NCBI GenBank assembly: GCA_902794125.1
Contig: CADBFX010000008.1
Coordinates: 47,014-111,013 of the forward strand
Direction of reading: 5' to 3'
DNA: 64,000 nt
Source of the DNA: an uncultured Elusimicrobium sp.
GTDB taxonomy: Bacteria > Elusimicrobiota > Elusimicrobia > Elusimicrobiales > Elusimicrobiaceae
Shown here: piece after piece, positions 26,398 through 35,846 of the stretch
Position numbering within the stretch: the stretch's first letter is position 1
How the letters are laid out: every line of letters starts with the position of its first letter
The notes under the pieces: generated by a model
What the model saw: the letters and a program-made list of their open reading frames with translations, nothing else
Database searches by the model: none
What the model was told of the DNA's origin: nothing
Program-made: the position numbers and the translations under genes

Positions 26398-27027
26398 ATG
26401 ATGACAACAATTATCCCTTTGATTTTATTTAGTTACCTCTTAGGTTCCGTGCCAACCGGATACCTGATTTCCAAACGTGTAATGGGTATTGATATCCGCG
26501 AACACGGCTCCGGCAACCCCGGTGCCGCCAATGTGTACCGTATTGTCGGCAAATGGGCCGGCATTACCACGTTTTTAATTGATGCCCTGAAAGGCTTTAT
26601 CCCCGTGTGTTTAGCACGCCATTTCTGCCCGGATAACTACTGGGTAGCTATTGCCTGCGGGGTAATTGCCATTTTGGGCCATATGTGGACGATTTACTTA
26701 AAATTCCGCGGCGGCAAAGGGGTAGCCACTTCCGCCGGAGTATTTGCCGCGCTCTTGCCGATTCCTACGGCGTTGGCCTTTTTATCCTTTGTAATTTGTG
26801 TGGCGTTGTGGGGCCGGATTTCTATCGGCTCTATCTGCGCGTGTATCGTTTTGCCAATTTGCAGTTATTTCATCGGCAATCACCCTATGTCTGTTAATTT
26901 AATGGTAACGGCCATCGGGGCGTTGGTCATCTACAAACACGTACCTAACATTAAACGTCTGCTACAACAAAAAGAACTCAAATTTGAAGACGGTTCTAAA
27001 AAGAGAAAAGAAAATGCAAGTAAATAA
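26398..27027 (+). CDS. plsY: Glycerol-3-phosphate acyltransferase PlsY
   Basis: The roughly 209-residue polytopic membrane enzyme transfers acyl groups from acyl-phosphate to glycerol 3-phosphate, the first step of phospholipid synthesis. Signatures are SVPTGYLISK, HGSGNPGAANVYR and FRGGKGVATSAGV. An in-frame ATG at 26389 overlaps the -10 box TATAAT (26385-26390) and is unlikely. The ATG at 26398 is seven bases behind that box and fits a leaderless message. It overlaps gpsA, whose product makes the substrate. Confidence 0.92.
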   Translation: MMTTIIPLILFSYLLGSVPTGYLISKRVMGIDIREHGSGNPGAANVYRIVGKWAGITTFLIDALKGFIPVCLARHFCPDNYWVAIACGVIAILGHMWTIYLKFRGGKGVATSAGVFAALLPIPTALAFLSFVICVALWGRISIGSICACIVLPICSYFIGNHPMSVNLMVTAIGALVIYKHVPNIKRLLQQKELKFEDGSKKRKENASK

Positions 27028-28018
27028 AATTACGGTCTTTGGGGCCGGCATTTGGGGCAGTGTTATCGCCCAACATTTGGCCAAAAAAGGGTATAACGTG
27101 TCATTGTGGGAATACAATGAACAACTGTTAAACGTGCTCAAAACCATGGGGCGCCACCCGAACATCCCTAATTTTAAAATCCACGATAATATCCAACTTA
27201 CCGATAATGTAGCCGACGCCGTAAAAGATACAGATTTAATTGTTTTTGTAATTTCTTCCAAAGCCATTCGTTTGTTCTGCCGCGAACAACTGCGCCCGCT
27301 GTTAAACGGACGCGTAGTGCCGGTAGTCAGTGCTTCTAAAGGCATTGAAGACAAAACTTTTAAGACGATTTGCGAATTGGTGGAAGAAGAATTACCGCAG
27401 TTAAAAGATCACGTCCTCGCCTTTTCCGGGCCGAGTTTTGCTTTAGAAGTAGCGCAAAACGTGCCGACTAAAATTATGTTGGCCGGAGCAAATAAAGCAC
27501 TCGTACAGGAAATTGCCGACGTAATGAGCGGCGACCCGATTATTGTGGTGCCCGCTACCGACCGCCGCGGCGTAGAATACGGCGGAGGCATTAAAAACGT
27601 GCTCGCTATCGGCTGTGGCGTGATTGACGGTATCGGTGACGGTGCTAATGCTAAAGCTGCCCTTATCACCCAAGCACTGCAAGAAATGAACGATATTATC
27701 GTCAGCCAAGGGGGCGAACACGGAACCGTGTACAGTTTGGCCGGATTTGGCGACGCTATTTTAACCGGTATGTCCGCTATATCCCGCAACCGTCGTTTAG
27801 GCGAAAAACTGGGCGCGGGCCTGACGTTGGAAGAAGCCAAAAAAGAAGTAGGCACCATTGCAGAAGGTGTAAACTCCGTACAAAGCGTGTACGACATCGC
27901 CCGCAAAAACAATTTACACACCCCGATTATCGATGCCGTTTGGCAGATCGTCTGCCAGGGCAAACAACCTCACGTATTACTCCAAGCCATGGGTTTTATC
28001 AACCGGGGAAATAAATAA
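27014..28018 (+). CDS. gpsA: Glycerol-3-phosphate dehydrogenase (NAD(P)+)
   Basis: The 334-residue enzyme reduces dihydroxyacetone phosphate to glycerol 3-phosphate for phospholipids. The Rossmann motif is VFGAGIWGSV near the N-terminus; SASKGIE, FSGPSFALEV, the catalytic-lysine region GGGIKNVLAIG and GDAILTGMSAISRNR follow. I set the start at 27014; it overlaps plsY by 14 bases, so translation is probably coupled. Confidence 0.95.
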   Translation: MQVNKITVFGAGIWGSVIAQHLAKKGYNVSLWEYNEQLLNVLKTMGRHPNIPNFKIHDNIQLTDNVADAVKDTDLIVFVISSKAIRLFCREQLRPLLNGRVVPVVSASKGIEDKTFKTICELVEEELPQLKDHVLAFSGPSFALEVAQNVPTKIMLAGANKALVQEIADVMSGDPIIVVPATDRRGVEYGGGIKNVLAIGCGVIDGIGDGANAKAALITQALQEMNDIIVSQGGEHGTVYSLAGFGDAILTGMSAISRNRRLGEKLGAGLTLEEAKKEVGTIAEGVNSVQSVYDIARKNNLHTPIIDAVWQIVCQGKQPHVLLQAMGFINRGNK

Positions 28019-28042
28019 TCTCATTTTTAGAAAGGAAACTGT

Positions 28043-28309
28043 ATGAACAAAGATGATGTAATCCGGCATTTAACCCGGCATGTATTAGATAAAAAACAAG
28101 CTAAATTATCGGTAGATAAAGTTTTTGAAATTATTAAACACGGTTTAAAGCGCGACGGGAAAGTAGTAATCAGCAATTTTGGGTCGTTCCAACTTAAAAT
28201 GGCCCGCCCCGTGCAACGCCATAACCCAAAAACCGGCGAAAAAGTGCAAGTGCCCGCTAAACCGAAAATCCGGTTTAAACCGTCAGAAAATATTTTGCGC
28301 GGTAAATAG
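28043..28309 (+). CDS. HU-family DNA-binding protein
   Basis: The 88-residue protein has the HU/IHF fold: helical N-terminus, then VVISNFGSFQLK and the DNA-contacting arm RPVQRHNPKTGEKVQVPAK. The arm lacks the usual GRNP form (RHNP instead). It bends or wraps DNA in the nucleoid. It stands alone behind gpsA with a clear SD (AAAGGAAA) and its own terminator. Confidence 0.92.
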   Translation: MNKDDVIRHLTRHVLDKKQAKLSVDKVFEIIKHGLKRDGKVVISNFGSFQLKMARPVQRHNPKTGEKVQVPAKPKIRFKPSENILRGK

Positions 28310-28322
28310 TATTTTAGTAGAA

Positions 28323-28360
28323 ATAAAAATCCCCGGTGAAAACCGGGGATTTTTATGTTA
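28323..28360 (+). terminator. Terminator after the HU gene
   Basis: A 15-bp perfect stem (28323-28337 with 28342-28356) with GAAA tetraloop, rich in T on both strands. It can also terminate the convergent operon. Confidence 0.9.
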
Positions 28361-28368
28361 TAAGTTCC

Positions 28369-29085
28369 TTATAAAACTTGTTTTAAAGTAATGGGCAAAT
28401 CCTTCTTTTTCATTACTATCGCACTATGCGTATTGGTCTTTTTATCTAAGCCAAATACACTCACGCGGTACTCTACCACCCATTGTCCGTTTTCTTCTTT
28501 TACGTTTTGAATTTCAAACACTTTGTCAGGCAAATTGCTGGTGGATTCCAACACCAACACTTGCTCGCGGTTAAAATCGGCTGTGGGGTAGCTGCCGCGG
28601 GCACGACGTTTAAAATCTTTATACTCTTGCGCATTTTTAATAAGCAGTGTTTCTACCGGGGCTTCAATCATCGTAATGCTGGTAGGCATGGTGGGCGCTT
28701 GGGGTGTGGTGTCCCCATTTACGGAAGGATAATCCCCATTAATTTGCACCGGCAAAGTAGCGATTTTCTGGGCTGCCTCTTCCTCCTCTGTTTCGTACGT
28801 ATTGCCGGAACGCGGGATAATGGCCTGCACATCGGGTAAATTGACTTTCGCCATTTGCGAATGTTGAGCAGGGAGTAATGTGTGTTCGTCTTGAGCGTCT
28901 TCCACCCCTTGGGGCATTTGGGCTTGCGTCATATCCATTTCAAACGCTGCGGACAAAGGCGATACTTCCACCGAAACATCCGCCGGGGTTAAGTGTGCCC
29001 GGTCCCAAACGTGCATACAGGCCGCACCGGCACAAAAAACCAGTATCCCTAAAAGCATCCGCAAGAAAAAAGAAGACGTCTTCAT
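28369..29085 (-). CDS. Membrane-anchored protein with PrcB-like C-terminal domain
   Basis: The 238-residue protein has one N-terminal membrane segment (about 9-25), a low-complexity middle of about 110 residues, and a C-terminal domain (about 145-238) resembling the PrcB C-terminal fold. That domain runs YKDFKRRARGSYP, ADFNREQVLVLES, VFEIQNVKEENGQW and ends KKKDLPITLKQVL. The domain assignment is from pattern only. The start at 29085 lies just behind the queF stop; it is the last gene of the ileS operon. Confidence 0.6.
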   Translation of the reverse strand: MKTSSFFLRMLLGILVFCAGAACMHVWDRAHLTPADVSVEVSPLSAAFEMDMTQAQMPQGVEDAQDEHTLLPAQHSQMAKVNLPDVQAIIPRSGNTYETEEEEAAQKIATLPVQINGDYPSVNGDTTPQAPTMPTSITMIEAPVETLLIKNAQEYKDFKRRARGSYPTADFNREQVLVLESTSNLPDKVFEIQNVKEENGQWVVEYRVSVFGLDKKTNTHSAIVMKKKDLPITLKQVL

Positions 29086-29087
29086 AA

Positions 29088-29489
29088 TTATTTCTCGTAC
29101 GTGGCGGTAATAACAGAGCGCAACCCCCCGCGCGGCGTAAATACACCGGTAACGGTTGCTTTTTTCGGTTTGCAAGCTCTTACCACATCATCTAAAATTT
29201 TATTGGCGATATTTTCCATAAAAATACCCATATCGCGGTATTCCAACAGATAGTATTTAAGCGATTTTAATTCCAAGCACAATTCATCCGGAATATATTC
29301 AATCGTAATCGTACCGAAGTCCGGCAGACCCGTTTTCGGGCAAACGGAGGTAAATTCCGGCAGTTCAATTTTAACATTGTAATCGCGTTTATACTGATTG
29401 GGCCAGCATTGAATTTCCGGCAAAACCGCATCTGCATTTTTACGGGCATGATCGGAAGTATATCCAAAATCTATATCGTGTGTTTTCAT
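29088..29489 (-). CDS. queF: NADPH-dependent 7-cyano-7-deazaguanine reductase QueF
   Basis: The 133-residue unimodular QueF reduces preQ0 to preQ1 for queuosine at tRNA position 34. Signature segments are PEFTSVCPKTGLPDFG (catalytic cysteine and aspartate) and LELKSLKYYLLEYRD. The start at 29489 (MKTHDIDFG) overlaps the P-type ATPase stop by four bases; a longer frame would run well into that gene. Other queuosine genes are not in the window. Confidence 0.93.
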   Translation of the reverse strand: MKTHDIDFGYTSDHARKNADAVLPEIQCWPNQYKRDYNVKIELPEFTSVCPKTGLPDFGTITIEYIPDELCLELKSLKYYLLEYRDMGIFMENIANKILDDVVRACKPKKATVTGVFTPRGGLRSVITATYEK

Positions 29490-31435
29490 TTTACTTTTAA
29501 TAACCTCGTTGAATAAAGCCAAATGAACACCACTACCGCCAAACTGCCACCCAGTGTCCATTGCCAAGCATTTTCTTGCGGCGGGCGCCAAAACAACCAC
29601 GCCGTCAATGCCGCATTCAATAAAAGCGCCCATACCACATTACCAAATACCGTACGGCGCAATTTTTTATCTATTTTAAATAAATCAATTAAGGGATACA
29701 AGTCCTTTCTTTTAATTATGATATCTACCCAGTTGTTATATACGTTGCGCCCGGAGGAAAATACAATCCCCGCGTCCGCCTTGAGTAAAGCGATAATATC
29801 GTTAAAGCCATCCCCTACCATAATTACTTTTTTCCCGAGCGAACGTAAGTTGGTAATAATTTCAGCTTTTGTTTTGGGAAGTACGTTAAAATTAATTTTT
29901 TCAATACCTACTTGTGTAGAAACAGCCGATACGGAAGCTTCATTATCCCCGGAAACGAGGATAATATCCTTTCCTTCTTTTTTAAGGAAATCAATCATAT
30001 CATGCACACCGGGCCGGACTTCATCCGATAACGTCAAATACCCCAAATAACGACCGTTTTTAAGCACACAAATAATAGCTTCCGCCACTTGGGTAATTTC
30101 CACCGGCAGTTTGACCCCTTGTTCTTCAATCCACTGGGCACGCCCGGCAAAAATACGGTCGTGTTGGCAACGGGCTTGAATTCCTAACCCCGGCAACACT
30201 TCAAACGATAACACGCGGCGCGGCTCAATTTTGTGTTCCTTGGCATATTCGTTGACGGCGTTGGCAAACGGGCCGTCCACCCATTGTTCGGCCGAGGCTA
30301 CCGTTTCCAATAATTCGTGCTGTAAAGCCGGTTTGGAAGGGAACACGCCCGACACCCGCAATTCCCCGTATGTAAGCGTACCTGTTTTATCAAAAAAGAA
30401 CGTATCGGCTTCCACCACTTCCCGCAAGGCATGGATATTTTGAATTTTTAATTTAATGGCCCGCGCCCCACTTTTTACAAAAAATACCGGAAACACACTG
30501 GCAAATAGCAATGCAATCGGCGAACAAAGAGCCATAACCGTTAAAAATACGCCAATAGCAGGCACCCATTGGTTAGGTCCGTCAAGGTATAGTGTATAGG
30601 AGTATGCACACACGGCCCCCACAAAAATAATCGGCAAAGCTCCGCCGGTTAGGCTATCCAACATACTCTTAAAATGGCTACGGCGCAGTTCGCTGTGTTT
30701 AACAGCATCAATAACACTCATCAAAGCTGAGGAAGCTAACGGTTGAGTAACTTCCACATATACTTCGGCCGATTTATTGAGCGTTCCTGCATAAACGGTG
30801 CTATTTTCGCGCTTGGAAGTGGGCAACATGTTACCGGAAATTAATTGTTCATCAATAGAGGTTTTACCTTTGCGAATAATACCGTCGCAAGGCAAGCGTT
30901 CCCCGGTTTTAACAAATACAAGTTCGCCAACGTGTAATTCATTGGCAAACACTTTGCGGAAATTACGACCCACGCACAACCGACCGGATTTAGGTAAAAA
31001 ATCATCTAATTTTTTAATAAATACATGGGCCTGTTCTTTTTCACGCGCCAAACGCCGTTGTCCCCACAAGGCAAGCGTTAAGAAAAAGGAAGTATATAGG
31101 AACAAGTCCGGCACCGGGCCTTTAATCGGAAACGGCAGAATTGTTTTCCAAGACGAGAACAAGAACCCCGCCCCTACACTGGCACAGACAAACACTGCAA
31201 AACTAAGTTTCCCGTGTAGTAAATCTTTCCAGGCTACGCGCAAAAAGACATCTGCGCAGAAAGCCACGTTAATCAGTAACAAAATAAAAACGCCCACGTC
31301 AGAATGACGGAACGTTTCCGATGCTAAAATACATAAAAACAAACATACCGATAGAAAAAACCGATAGGTAAATACACGCGACGGCAATTCCCATGCCGCC
31401 GAATTGAGAGCAGTTTTCTTAGAAGCCGATGACAT
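29486..31435 (-). CDS. Divergent P1B-like P-type ATPase lacking key motifs
   Basis: The 649-residue protein has about six to eight membrane segments and the P-type ATPase core: phosphorylation motif DKTGTLT with Asp349 and hinge VGDGFNDIIAL. Three motifs usual for heavy-metal (P1B) pumps are altered. The actuator TGE is SGN at 200-202. The membrane CPC-type metal site is SPI within LCSPIALL (303-310). The HP dipeptide of the nucleotide domain is GP at 388-389. There is no N-terminal metal-binding domain. The glutamate of TGE normally drives dephosphorylation, so turnover may be slow or the protein may be a regulator. It is fifth from the end of the ileS-lspA operon. Substrate unknown. Confidence 0.85.
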   Translation of the reverse strand: MSSASKKTALNSAAWELPSRVFTYRFFLSVCLFLCILASETFRHSDVGVFILLLINVAFCADVFLRVAWKDLLHGKLSFAVFVCASVGAGFLFSSWKTILPFPIKGPVPDLFLYTSFFLTLALWGQRRLAREKEQAHVFIKKLDDFLPKSGRLCVGRNFRKVFANELHVGELVFVKTGERLPCDGIIRKGKTSIDEQLISGNMLPTSKRENSTVYAGTLNKSAEVYVEVTQPLASSALMSVIDAVKHSELRRSHFKSMLDSLTGGALPIIFVGAVCAYSYTLYLDGPNQWVPAIGVFLTVMALCSPIALLFASVFPVFFVKSGARAIKLKIQNIHALREVVEADTFFFDKTGTLTYGELRVSGVFPSKPALQHELLETVASAEQWVDGPFANAVNEYAKEHKIEPRRVLSFEVLPGLGIQARCQHDRIFAGRAQWIEEQGVKLPVEITQVAEAIICVLKNGRYLGYLTLSDEVRPGVHDMIDFLKKEGKDIILVSGDNEASVSAVSTQVGIEKINFNVLPKTKAEIITNLRSLGKKVIMVGDGFNDIIALLKADAGIVFSSGRNVYNNWVDIIIKRKDLYPLIDLFKIDKKLRRTVFGNVVWALLLNAALTAWLFWRPPQENAWQWTLGGSLAVVVFIWLYSTRLLKVK

Positions 31436-31445
31436 AATATACTAT

Positions 31446-32429
31446 TTAATTCGGATAGAAACGGTAAGCCAGCACGCGTTCTCGTCCTTCCTCCGTACGC
31501 ATCAGACGCATTTTTGCTTCATAACGGCGTGCATTGGCCGGGTCCAATTTTTTGGCAGTCATGTAGTTGGCGGTGGCGGAAACAGGGTCCTCCACGCTCA
31601 GCATATCGCCCATTAATTCGTAGGTCGGTACATAATTACTGGCTAATTCTTTGGATTTTACCAAAAGCCCCAAGGCTTCGTCTTTATCCCCTTTACGAAA
31701 TTTCAAATCTCCCATGTAATAATACGCAAGCGCATAAGAAGGTTTAATTGTTACCGCTTCTTCCAAGTCCGCATACGCATTGGCCGGGTAGCCCAGCTTA
31801 ATAAAAGCGCGGGCACGTTCCAAGTAAGCACGCGCGTTGTCCGGCGAAAAAGAAATTAAATACGTTAAATCTTCAATGGACGATTCATATTGGCCCATAT
31901 CATAATATGCAATTGCGCGGTTTAATAATAAAATCGGGTCTTTACTGCGGATTTGATAAGCACGGTTAAAGTCTAGTAACGCCGCTGTTACGTTGCCCAA
32001 CCGATAATACGCAATTCCTCGGTTCATTAAGGCCGTAAAATAACGCGGCCGGCGGGTAATAGCTTCGTTTAAGTAGAAAATAGCATCCGTAAACCGACCC
32101 ATATCCATATATAAAGCCCCTAAGTTATTGTAGGTTTCCACCAAGTTCGGATTGAGTTCAATGGCTTTTAAGTAATCTTGTTCGGCATTGAGGCGGTTTT
32201 TCTGGCGTTCTTTAGCATCTTTTACCGGCAACCGTTCCCACAATACACCGCGGTTTACATAGGCGGGAAAGAAATCAGGAGAGTGTTTAATTAAACGAGA
32301 GTATAATTGAATAGCTTGTGTTAAATTTCCCTTTGAAGTGGCCAACTGCGCTTTATTAAACGCACTTTTTTCCGCGCCGCAAGCCGTTAACAAAAACCCT
32401 GCTACTAATAACGAAATAACTTTTTTCAT
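31446..32429 (-). CDS. TPR-repeat lipoprotein
   Basis: The 327-residue protein has lipobox LLTACGAEK (Cys17), then about seven TPR repeats with the usual W/L-G-Y-A-F-A-P pattern (for example AYVNRGVLWERL, TYNNLGALYMDMGRF, ALMNRGIAYYRLGNV). It is probably a periplasm-facing outer- or inner-membrane scaffold. It overlaps lspA by four bases; LspA is the peptidase needed to mature such lipoproteins. Confidence 0.85.
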   Translation of the reverse strand: MKKVISLLVAGFLLTACGAEKSAFNKAQLATSKGNLTQAIQLYSRLIKHSPDFFPAYVNRGVLWERLPVKDAKERQKNRLNAEQDYLKAIELNPNLVETYNNLGALYMDMGRFTDAIFYLNEAITRRPRYFTALMNRGIAYYRLGNVTAALLDFNRAYQIRSKDPILLLNRAIAYYDMGQYESSIEDLTYLISFSPDNARAYLERARAFIKLGYPANAYADLEEAVTIKPSYALAYYYMGDLKFRKGDKDEALGLLVKSKELASNYVPTYELMGDMLSVEDPVSATANYMTAKKLDPANARRYEAKMRLMRTEEGRERVLAYRFYPN

Positions 32430-32917
32430 TTTTCCTCCCGTTGTTTAGTACGGTTACTTAGTAAAGAGATGCCAAACAAGCAAGCACCTACTGTAATGAA
32501 AGAATCGGCCACATTGAAAACCGGCCACACTAAGAAATCTAAAAAATCAACGACATACCCTAAAACTATTCTATCATAAAGATTACCAATTGCACCTGCT
32601 AAAATAAAAATACTCCCTACTTCCACCATTTTCCCGTAAGAGCACAGTTCCTTCCAACTCTTTAGCAAGTACACGATAATCCCCAACATAATGAAAATAA
32701 GTAATAGGTTTCCCCCTTGCATCATCCCGAAGGCAGCACCCGTATTTTCCACATAACGCAACTGAAAAAAAGGAAACACCTTCACCGGCGTATCCGGCAA
32801 CCACTCCATAGCGGCTACTTTGGTTAAATGGTCCAGTAAAAAAATACCGGCAACCGCCGCTACTACTCCTTTGTTACGGCCGTACCAATCCTGTATTTTT
32901 TGTAACCAACTAGGCAC
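32426..32917 (-). CDS. lspA: Lipoprotein signal peptidase II
   Basis: The 163-residue membrane aspartyl protease cleaves lipoprotein signal peptides. It has four membrane segments and the catalytic aspartates in GAIGNLYDRIVLGYVVDF and FNVADSFITVG. I place the start at GTG 32917, with a strong AGGAGG about nine bases upstream inside the ileS end; it overlaps the ileS stop by eight bases. The longer frame would read through ileS. Adjacent ileS-lspA order is common in bacteria. Confidence 0.93.
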   Translation of the reverse strand: MPSWLQKIQDWYGRNKGVVAAVAGIFLLDHLTKVAAMEWLPDTPVKVFPFFQLRYVENTGAAFGMMQGGNLLLIFIMLGIIVYLLKSWKELCSYGKMVEVGSIFILAGAIGNLYDRIVLGYVVDFLDFLVWPVFNVADSFITVGACLFGISLLSNRTKQREEK

Positions 32918-35729
32918 GCGCCGGTTCCTCCTGAGCAATCTGGAAACCTTCTTTTTCAAGCACGCTTGCACACCGGGCGCATACATCTGCATGGTGAGCA
33001 TCCGCACCGACATCTTCTTTCCATTGCCAACAGCGGGCACATTTTTGCCCGGTTGCGTGCGTCACTTCTACAAACAACGGGTCTTGACCGTCTTCAATTT
33101 TCACTTGGGAAACAATTAAAATTTCCGACCACAACGATGCTGTTTCGTCCAAGAACGCACGGGTAGATTCATCGTTAGTGCGAAACGTTACACAAGCTTC
33201 CAGCGAAGAACCGATAATTTTCTTCTCGCGCGCTTCTTCCAAAATTTTCTGTACACCTTCGCGCACGCGGCGGATTTCGTTCCACTTTTCTTCCAAGCGC
33301 ACATTAGGTAGTAACGAAGCATTCCGCGGCATATTGGATAAAAAGACACTTTGTTCCAACGTGCGGCCTAAAGACGTTTTGCGAAGTTCTTGCCAGGCCT
33401 CTTCCGCCGTAAACGAAAGCACCGGAGCCATCAACTGTAACAACGCCACCGCAATTTCGGCCAGTACGGTTTGCGCACTGCGCCGCGCCGGGGAGGAAGC
33501 CCCCAACGTGTACAAACGGTCTTTGGACGCATCCAACATAAATGAAGATAAGTCCAAAATACAAAAATCGGTAATGGCACGCATAGCCCGGCGGAAATTA
33601 AACTCTTCGTAGCCGGCGTGTACTTCTTGGATGAGTGCATCCAAGCGGCCGAGCATATATTGGTCCATTTCGGTAAGTTCTTTACCGGGGACTTTATGCA
33701 AGGCCGGGTCGTAATCGGATAAGTTCCCCAGCGCATAGCGCACCGTATTGCGGATTTTGCGGTACGTATCAATAGGTCCCCCTAAAATTTCTTCCGAAAT
33801 ACGCACGTCGCCTTGATAATCGGAGAACGAAACCCACAAACGCAAAATATCGGCTCCGTATTTATTGATAACGTCTTCCGGGTCAACGGCGTTACCGGCC
33901 GATTTATGCATCGGGCGGCCTTGCCCATCCAATACCATACCGTGCGTTAAAATCGTTTTAAACGGAGCGGTTCCTTCCAATGTATAAGACGGGATATAGG
34001 AACTTTGGAACCAACCGCGATGTTGGTCGGATCCTTCGGAATACACATCCGCCGGGAAGTCCAGCCCACGGTCTTTAAGTACAGCCGCCCAAGAAACACC
34101 GGAATCAAGCCATACATCCAAAATATCCGTTTCTTTTCTAAATTCGTGGCTGCCGCATTCGCACGTATATCCTTGCGGCATTAATTTTTCCACCGGGTCA
34201 ATAAACCAAAAATCAGAACCTTCGTTCATGGCACGGTTTTTAATAAATTCAAACAAATCGTGGTTGACCTGCGGTTTGCCGCATTTTTTGCAATACAATA
34301 CGGTTACCGGACTGCCCCAGAAACGTTGGCGGGATAAACACCAATCCGGCCGCAATCCAATCATAGAGCGCATGCGTTCCACGCCGCCTTCGGGGTAGAA
34401 TTTCACGTTGTCCAAGTTTTTCATCAGTTTCTGGCGTAATCCGTCTTTATCAATGGACATAAACCATTGTTCCGTCGCCCGGAAAATAATCGGGTTGTGG
34501 CAACGCCAGCAATGCGGATAACTGTGCACGATTTCTTGCTCTTTAATAAGCGCACCCAGTTCGTCCAATTTTTTCACCATGAGCGGATTAGCTTCAAACA
34601 CGTGCATTCCTTCAAACACACCTGCGTCTTTGGTGTAGCAGCCTTTTTCGTCTACCGGGCAGAAGGTTTCCAACTTCCACTGTTTACCGGCTTGAGCGTC
34701 CTCTTCCCCGTGGCCGGGTGCAATATGCACAACCCCGACCCCGGCATCCATGGTCACAAAGTCTGTCCAAATCACCGGGTTTTCTTTTTGCGTCAAGGGG
34801 TGGTAATACGTCATACCCACTAAGTCCGCCCCGGCAACTTTGCCGGTTTGGGTGCAATCTAAGCCGGTGTTTTTCAAAAATTCTTCGGCCAATTTTTCAG
34901 CCACAATGTAGTATTCGCCCGTCTTGTTATCTTGCAAAATAGCATAGTCTTCCGTATTGGAAACAGCGGCCGCTTGGTTGGCGGGGATCGTCCACGGAGT
35001 GGTGGTCCATACAGCTAAACTGACAGGTTTTGTATAGTCCAAATCGCCCAACACTTTTTTATCAAATTTAGCCAATTTAAAACGCAAGTAAATAGACGGC
35101 GAAGATACGTCTTTATATTCTGTTTCCGCGTCGGCCAGAGCCGTTTCGCAATGCGGGCACCAGGTAATTGTTTTCTGACCTTTGTAGACGTATCCTTTTT
35201 CAATCAAATCCAAAAACACACCTACGGTAATTCCTTCATAGCGCGGGGCCATGGTAAGATACGGATTGTCCCAATCGGCCTGTACGCCCAAGCGTTTGAA
35301 ACCTTGGCGTTGCAAGTCAATAAATTTAGCGGCAAATTCACGCGCTTTTTTGCGGAAAGCCGGCACATCCGTAATGTGTTTTTTATCTTGTTTTAGTTCT
35401 TTCAAAAGGGCTTGTTCAATGGGCAGACCATGGCAATCCCACCCCGGCACGTAAGGCGTATAACAGCCCATCATAGCGCGTGATTTTAAAATAATATCCT
35501 TAATGGTTTTATCTAATGCGTGACCAATATGAATTTTCCCGTTAGCGTAGGGCGGCCCGTCGTGAAGTACGAAATGTTTGCCTTGCTCGTTTTTCTTGAG
35601 CATCGCTTCGTAAAGATTAATTGATTTCCAAAAATCTAAAATTTTAGGTTCTTTCTGCGCAAGTCCCGCGCGCATCGGAAAATCCGTTTTGGGGAGCAAA
35701 ACGGTATGCGAATACTTATTTTTTGCCAT
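32910..35729 (-). CDS. ileS: Isoleucyl-tRNA synthetase
   Basis: The 939-residue class I synthetase is of the bacterial type with a C-terminal zinc finger (CARCWQWKEDVG to CARCAS). HIGH motif is at 67-70 (ANGKIHIGHALDK); the KMSKS loop reads RPMHKSAGNAVDP, so the canonical KMSKS is MHKSA. The editing domain with TTPWTIPANQAA is present. No T-box leader fits in the short 5' region: TATAAT (35766-35761) lies about 32 bases before the start. It is the first gene of a six-gene operon. Confidence 0.95.
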   Translation of the reverse strand: MAKNKYSHTVLLPKTDFPMRAGLAQKEPKILDFWKSINLYEAMLKKNEQGKHFVLHDGPPYANGKIHIGHALDKTIKDIILKSRAMMGCYTPYVPGWDCHGLPIEQALLKELKQDKKHITDVPAFRKKAREFAAKFIDLQRQGFKRLGVQADWDNPYLTMAPRYEGITVGVFLDLIEKGYVYKGQKTITWCPHCETALADAETEYKDVSSPSIYLRFKLAKFDKKVLGDLDYTKPVSLAVWTTTPWTIPANQAAAVSNTEDYAILQDNKTGEYYIVAEKLAEEFLKNTGLDCTQTGKVAGADLVGMTYYHPLTQKENPVIWTDFVTMDAGVGVVHIAPGHGEEDAQAGKQWKLETFCPVDEKGCYTKDAGVFEGMHVFEANPLMVKKLDELGALIKEQEIVHSYPHCWRCHNPIIFRATEQWFMSIDKDGLRQKLMKNLDNVKFYPEGGVERMRSMIGLRPDWCLSRQRFWGSPVTVLYCKKCGKPQVNHDLFEFIKNRAMNEGSDFWFIDPVEKLMPQGYTCECGSHEFRKETDILDVWLDSGVSWAAVLKDRGLDFPADVYSEGSDQHRGWFQSSYIPSYTLEGTAPFKTILTHGMVLDGQGRPMHKSAGNAVDPEDVINKYGADILRLWVSFSDYQGDVRISEEILGGPIDTYRKIRNTVRYALGNLSDYDPALHKVPGKELTEMDQYMLGRLDALIQEVHAGYEEFNFRRAMRAITDFCILDLSSFMLDASKDRLYTLGASSPARRSAQTVLAEIAVALLQLMAPVLSFTAEEAWQELRKTSLGRTLEQSVFLSNMPRNASLLPNVRLEEKWNEIRRVREGVQKILEEAREKKIIGSSLEACVTFRTNDESTRAFLDETASLWSEILIVSQVKIEDGQDPLFVEVTHATGQKCARCWQWKEDVGADAHHADVCARCASVLEKEGFQIAQEEPARA

Positions 35730-35791
35730 GATAAAAACTCCGAGAATTAAGGATACTTATATTATAGGAAAATTTGAGGAGTTGGTATAGT

Positions 35792-35834
35792 AAAAAAACG
35801 CCGTTTCCCCATTTAGAGGAAACGGCGTTCTTTC
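35792..35834. terminator. Palindromic terminator between mntR-like gene and ileS
   Basis: A 12-bp stem AACGCCGTTTCC (35797-35808) with GGAAACGGCGTT (35818-35829), flanked by A- and T-runs. It is placed to end the DtxR-family gene transcript. Confidence 0.8.
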
Positions 35835-35846
35835 CAAGCAAAACTG

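Noticed and set aside
34160..34180. KMSKS loop of IleRS reading MHKSA as a possible defect
   Set aside because: Position, spacing and the flanking GN are conserved, and the synthetase is otherwise complete; I treat it as a family variant, not a lesion.
35730..35846. T-box riboswitch before ileS
   Set aside because: The leader is about 25-30 bases; no specifier stem or T-box sequence fits.
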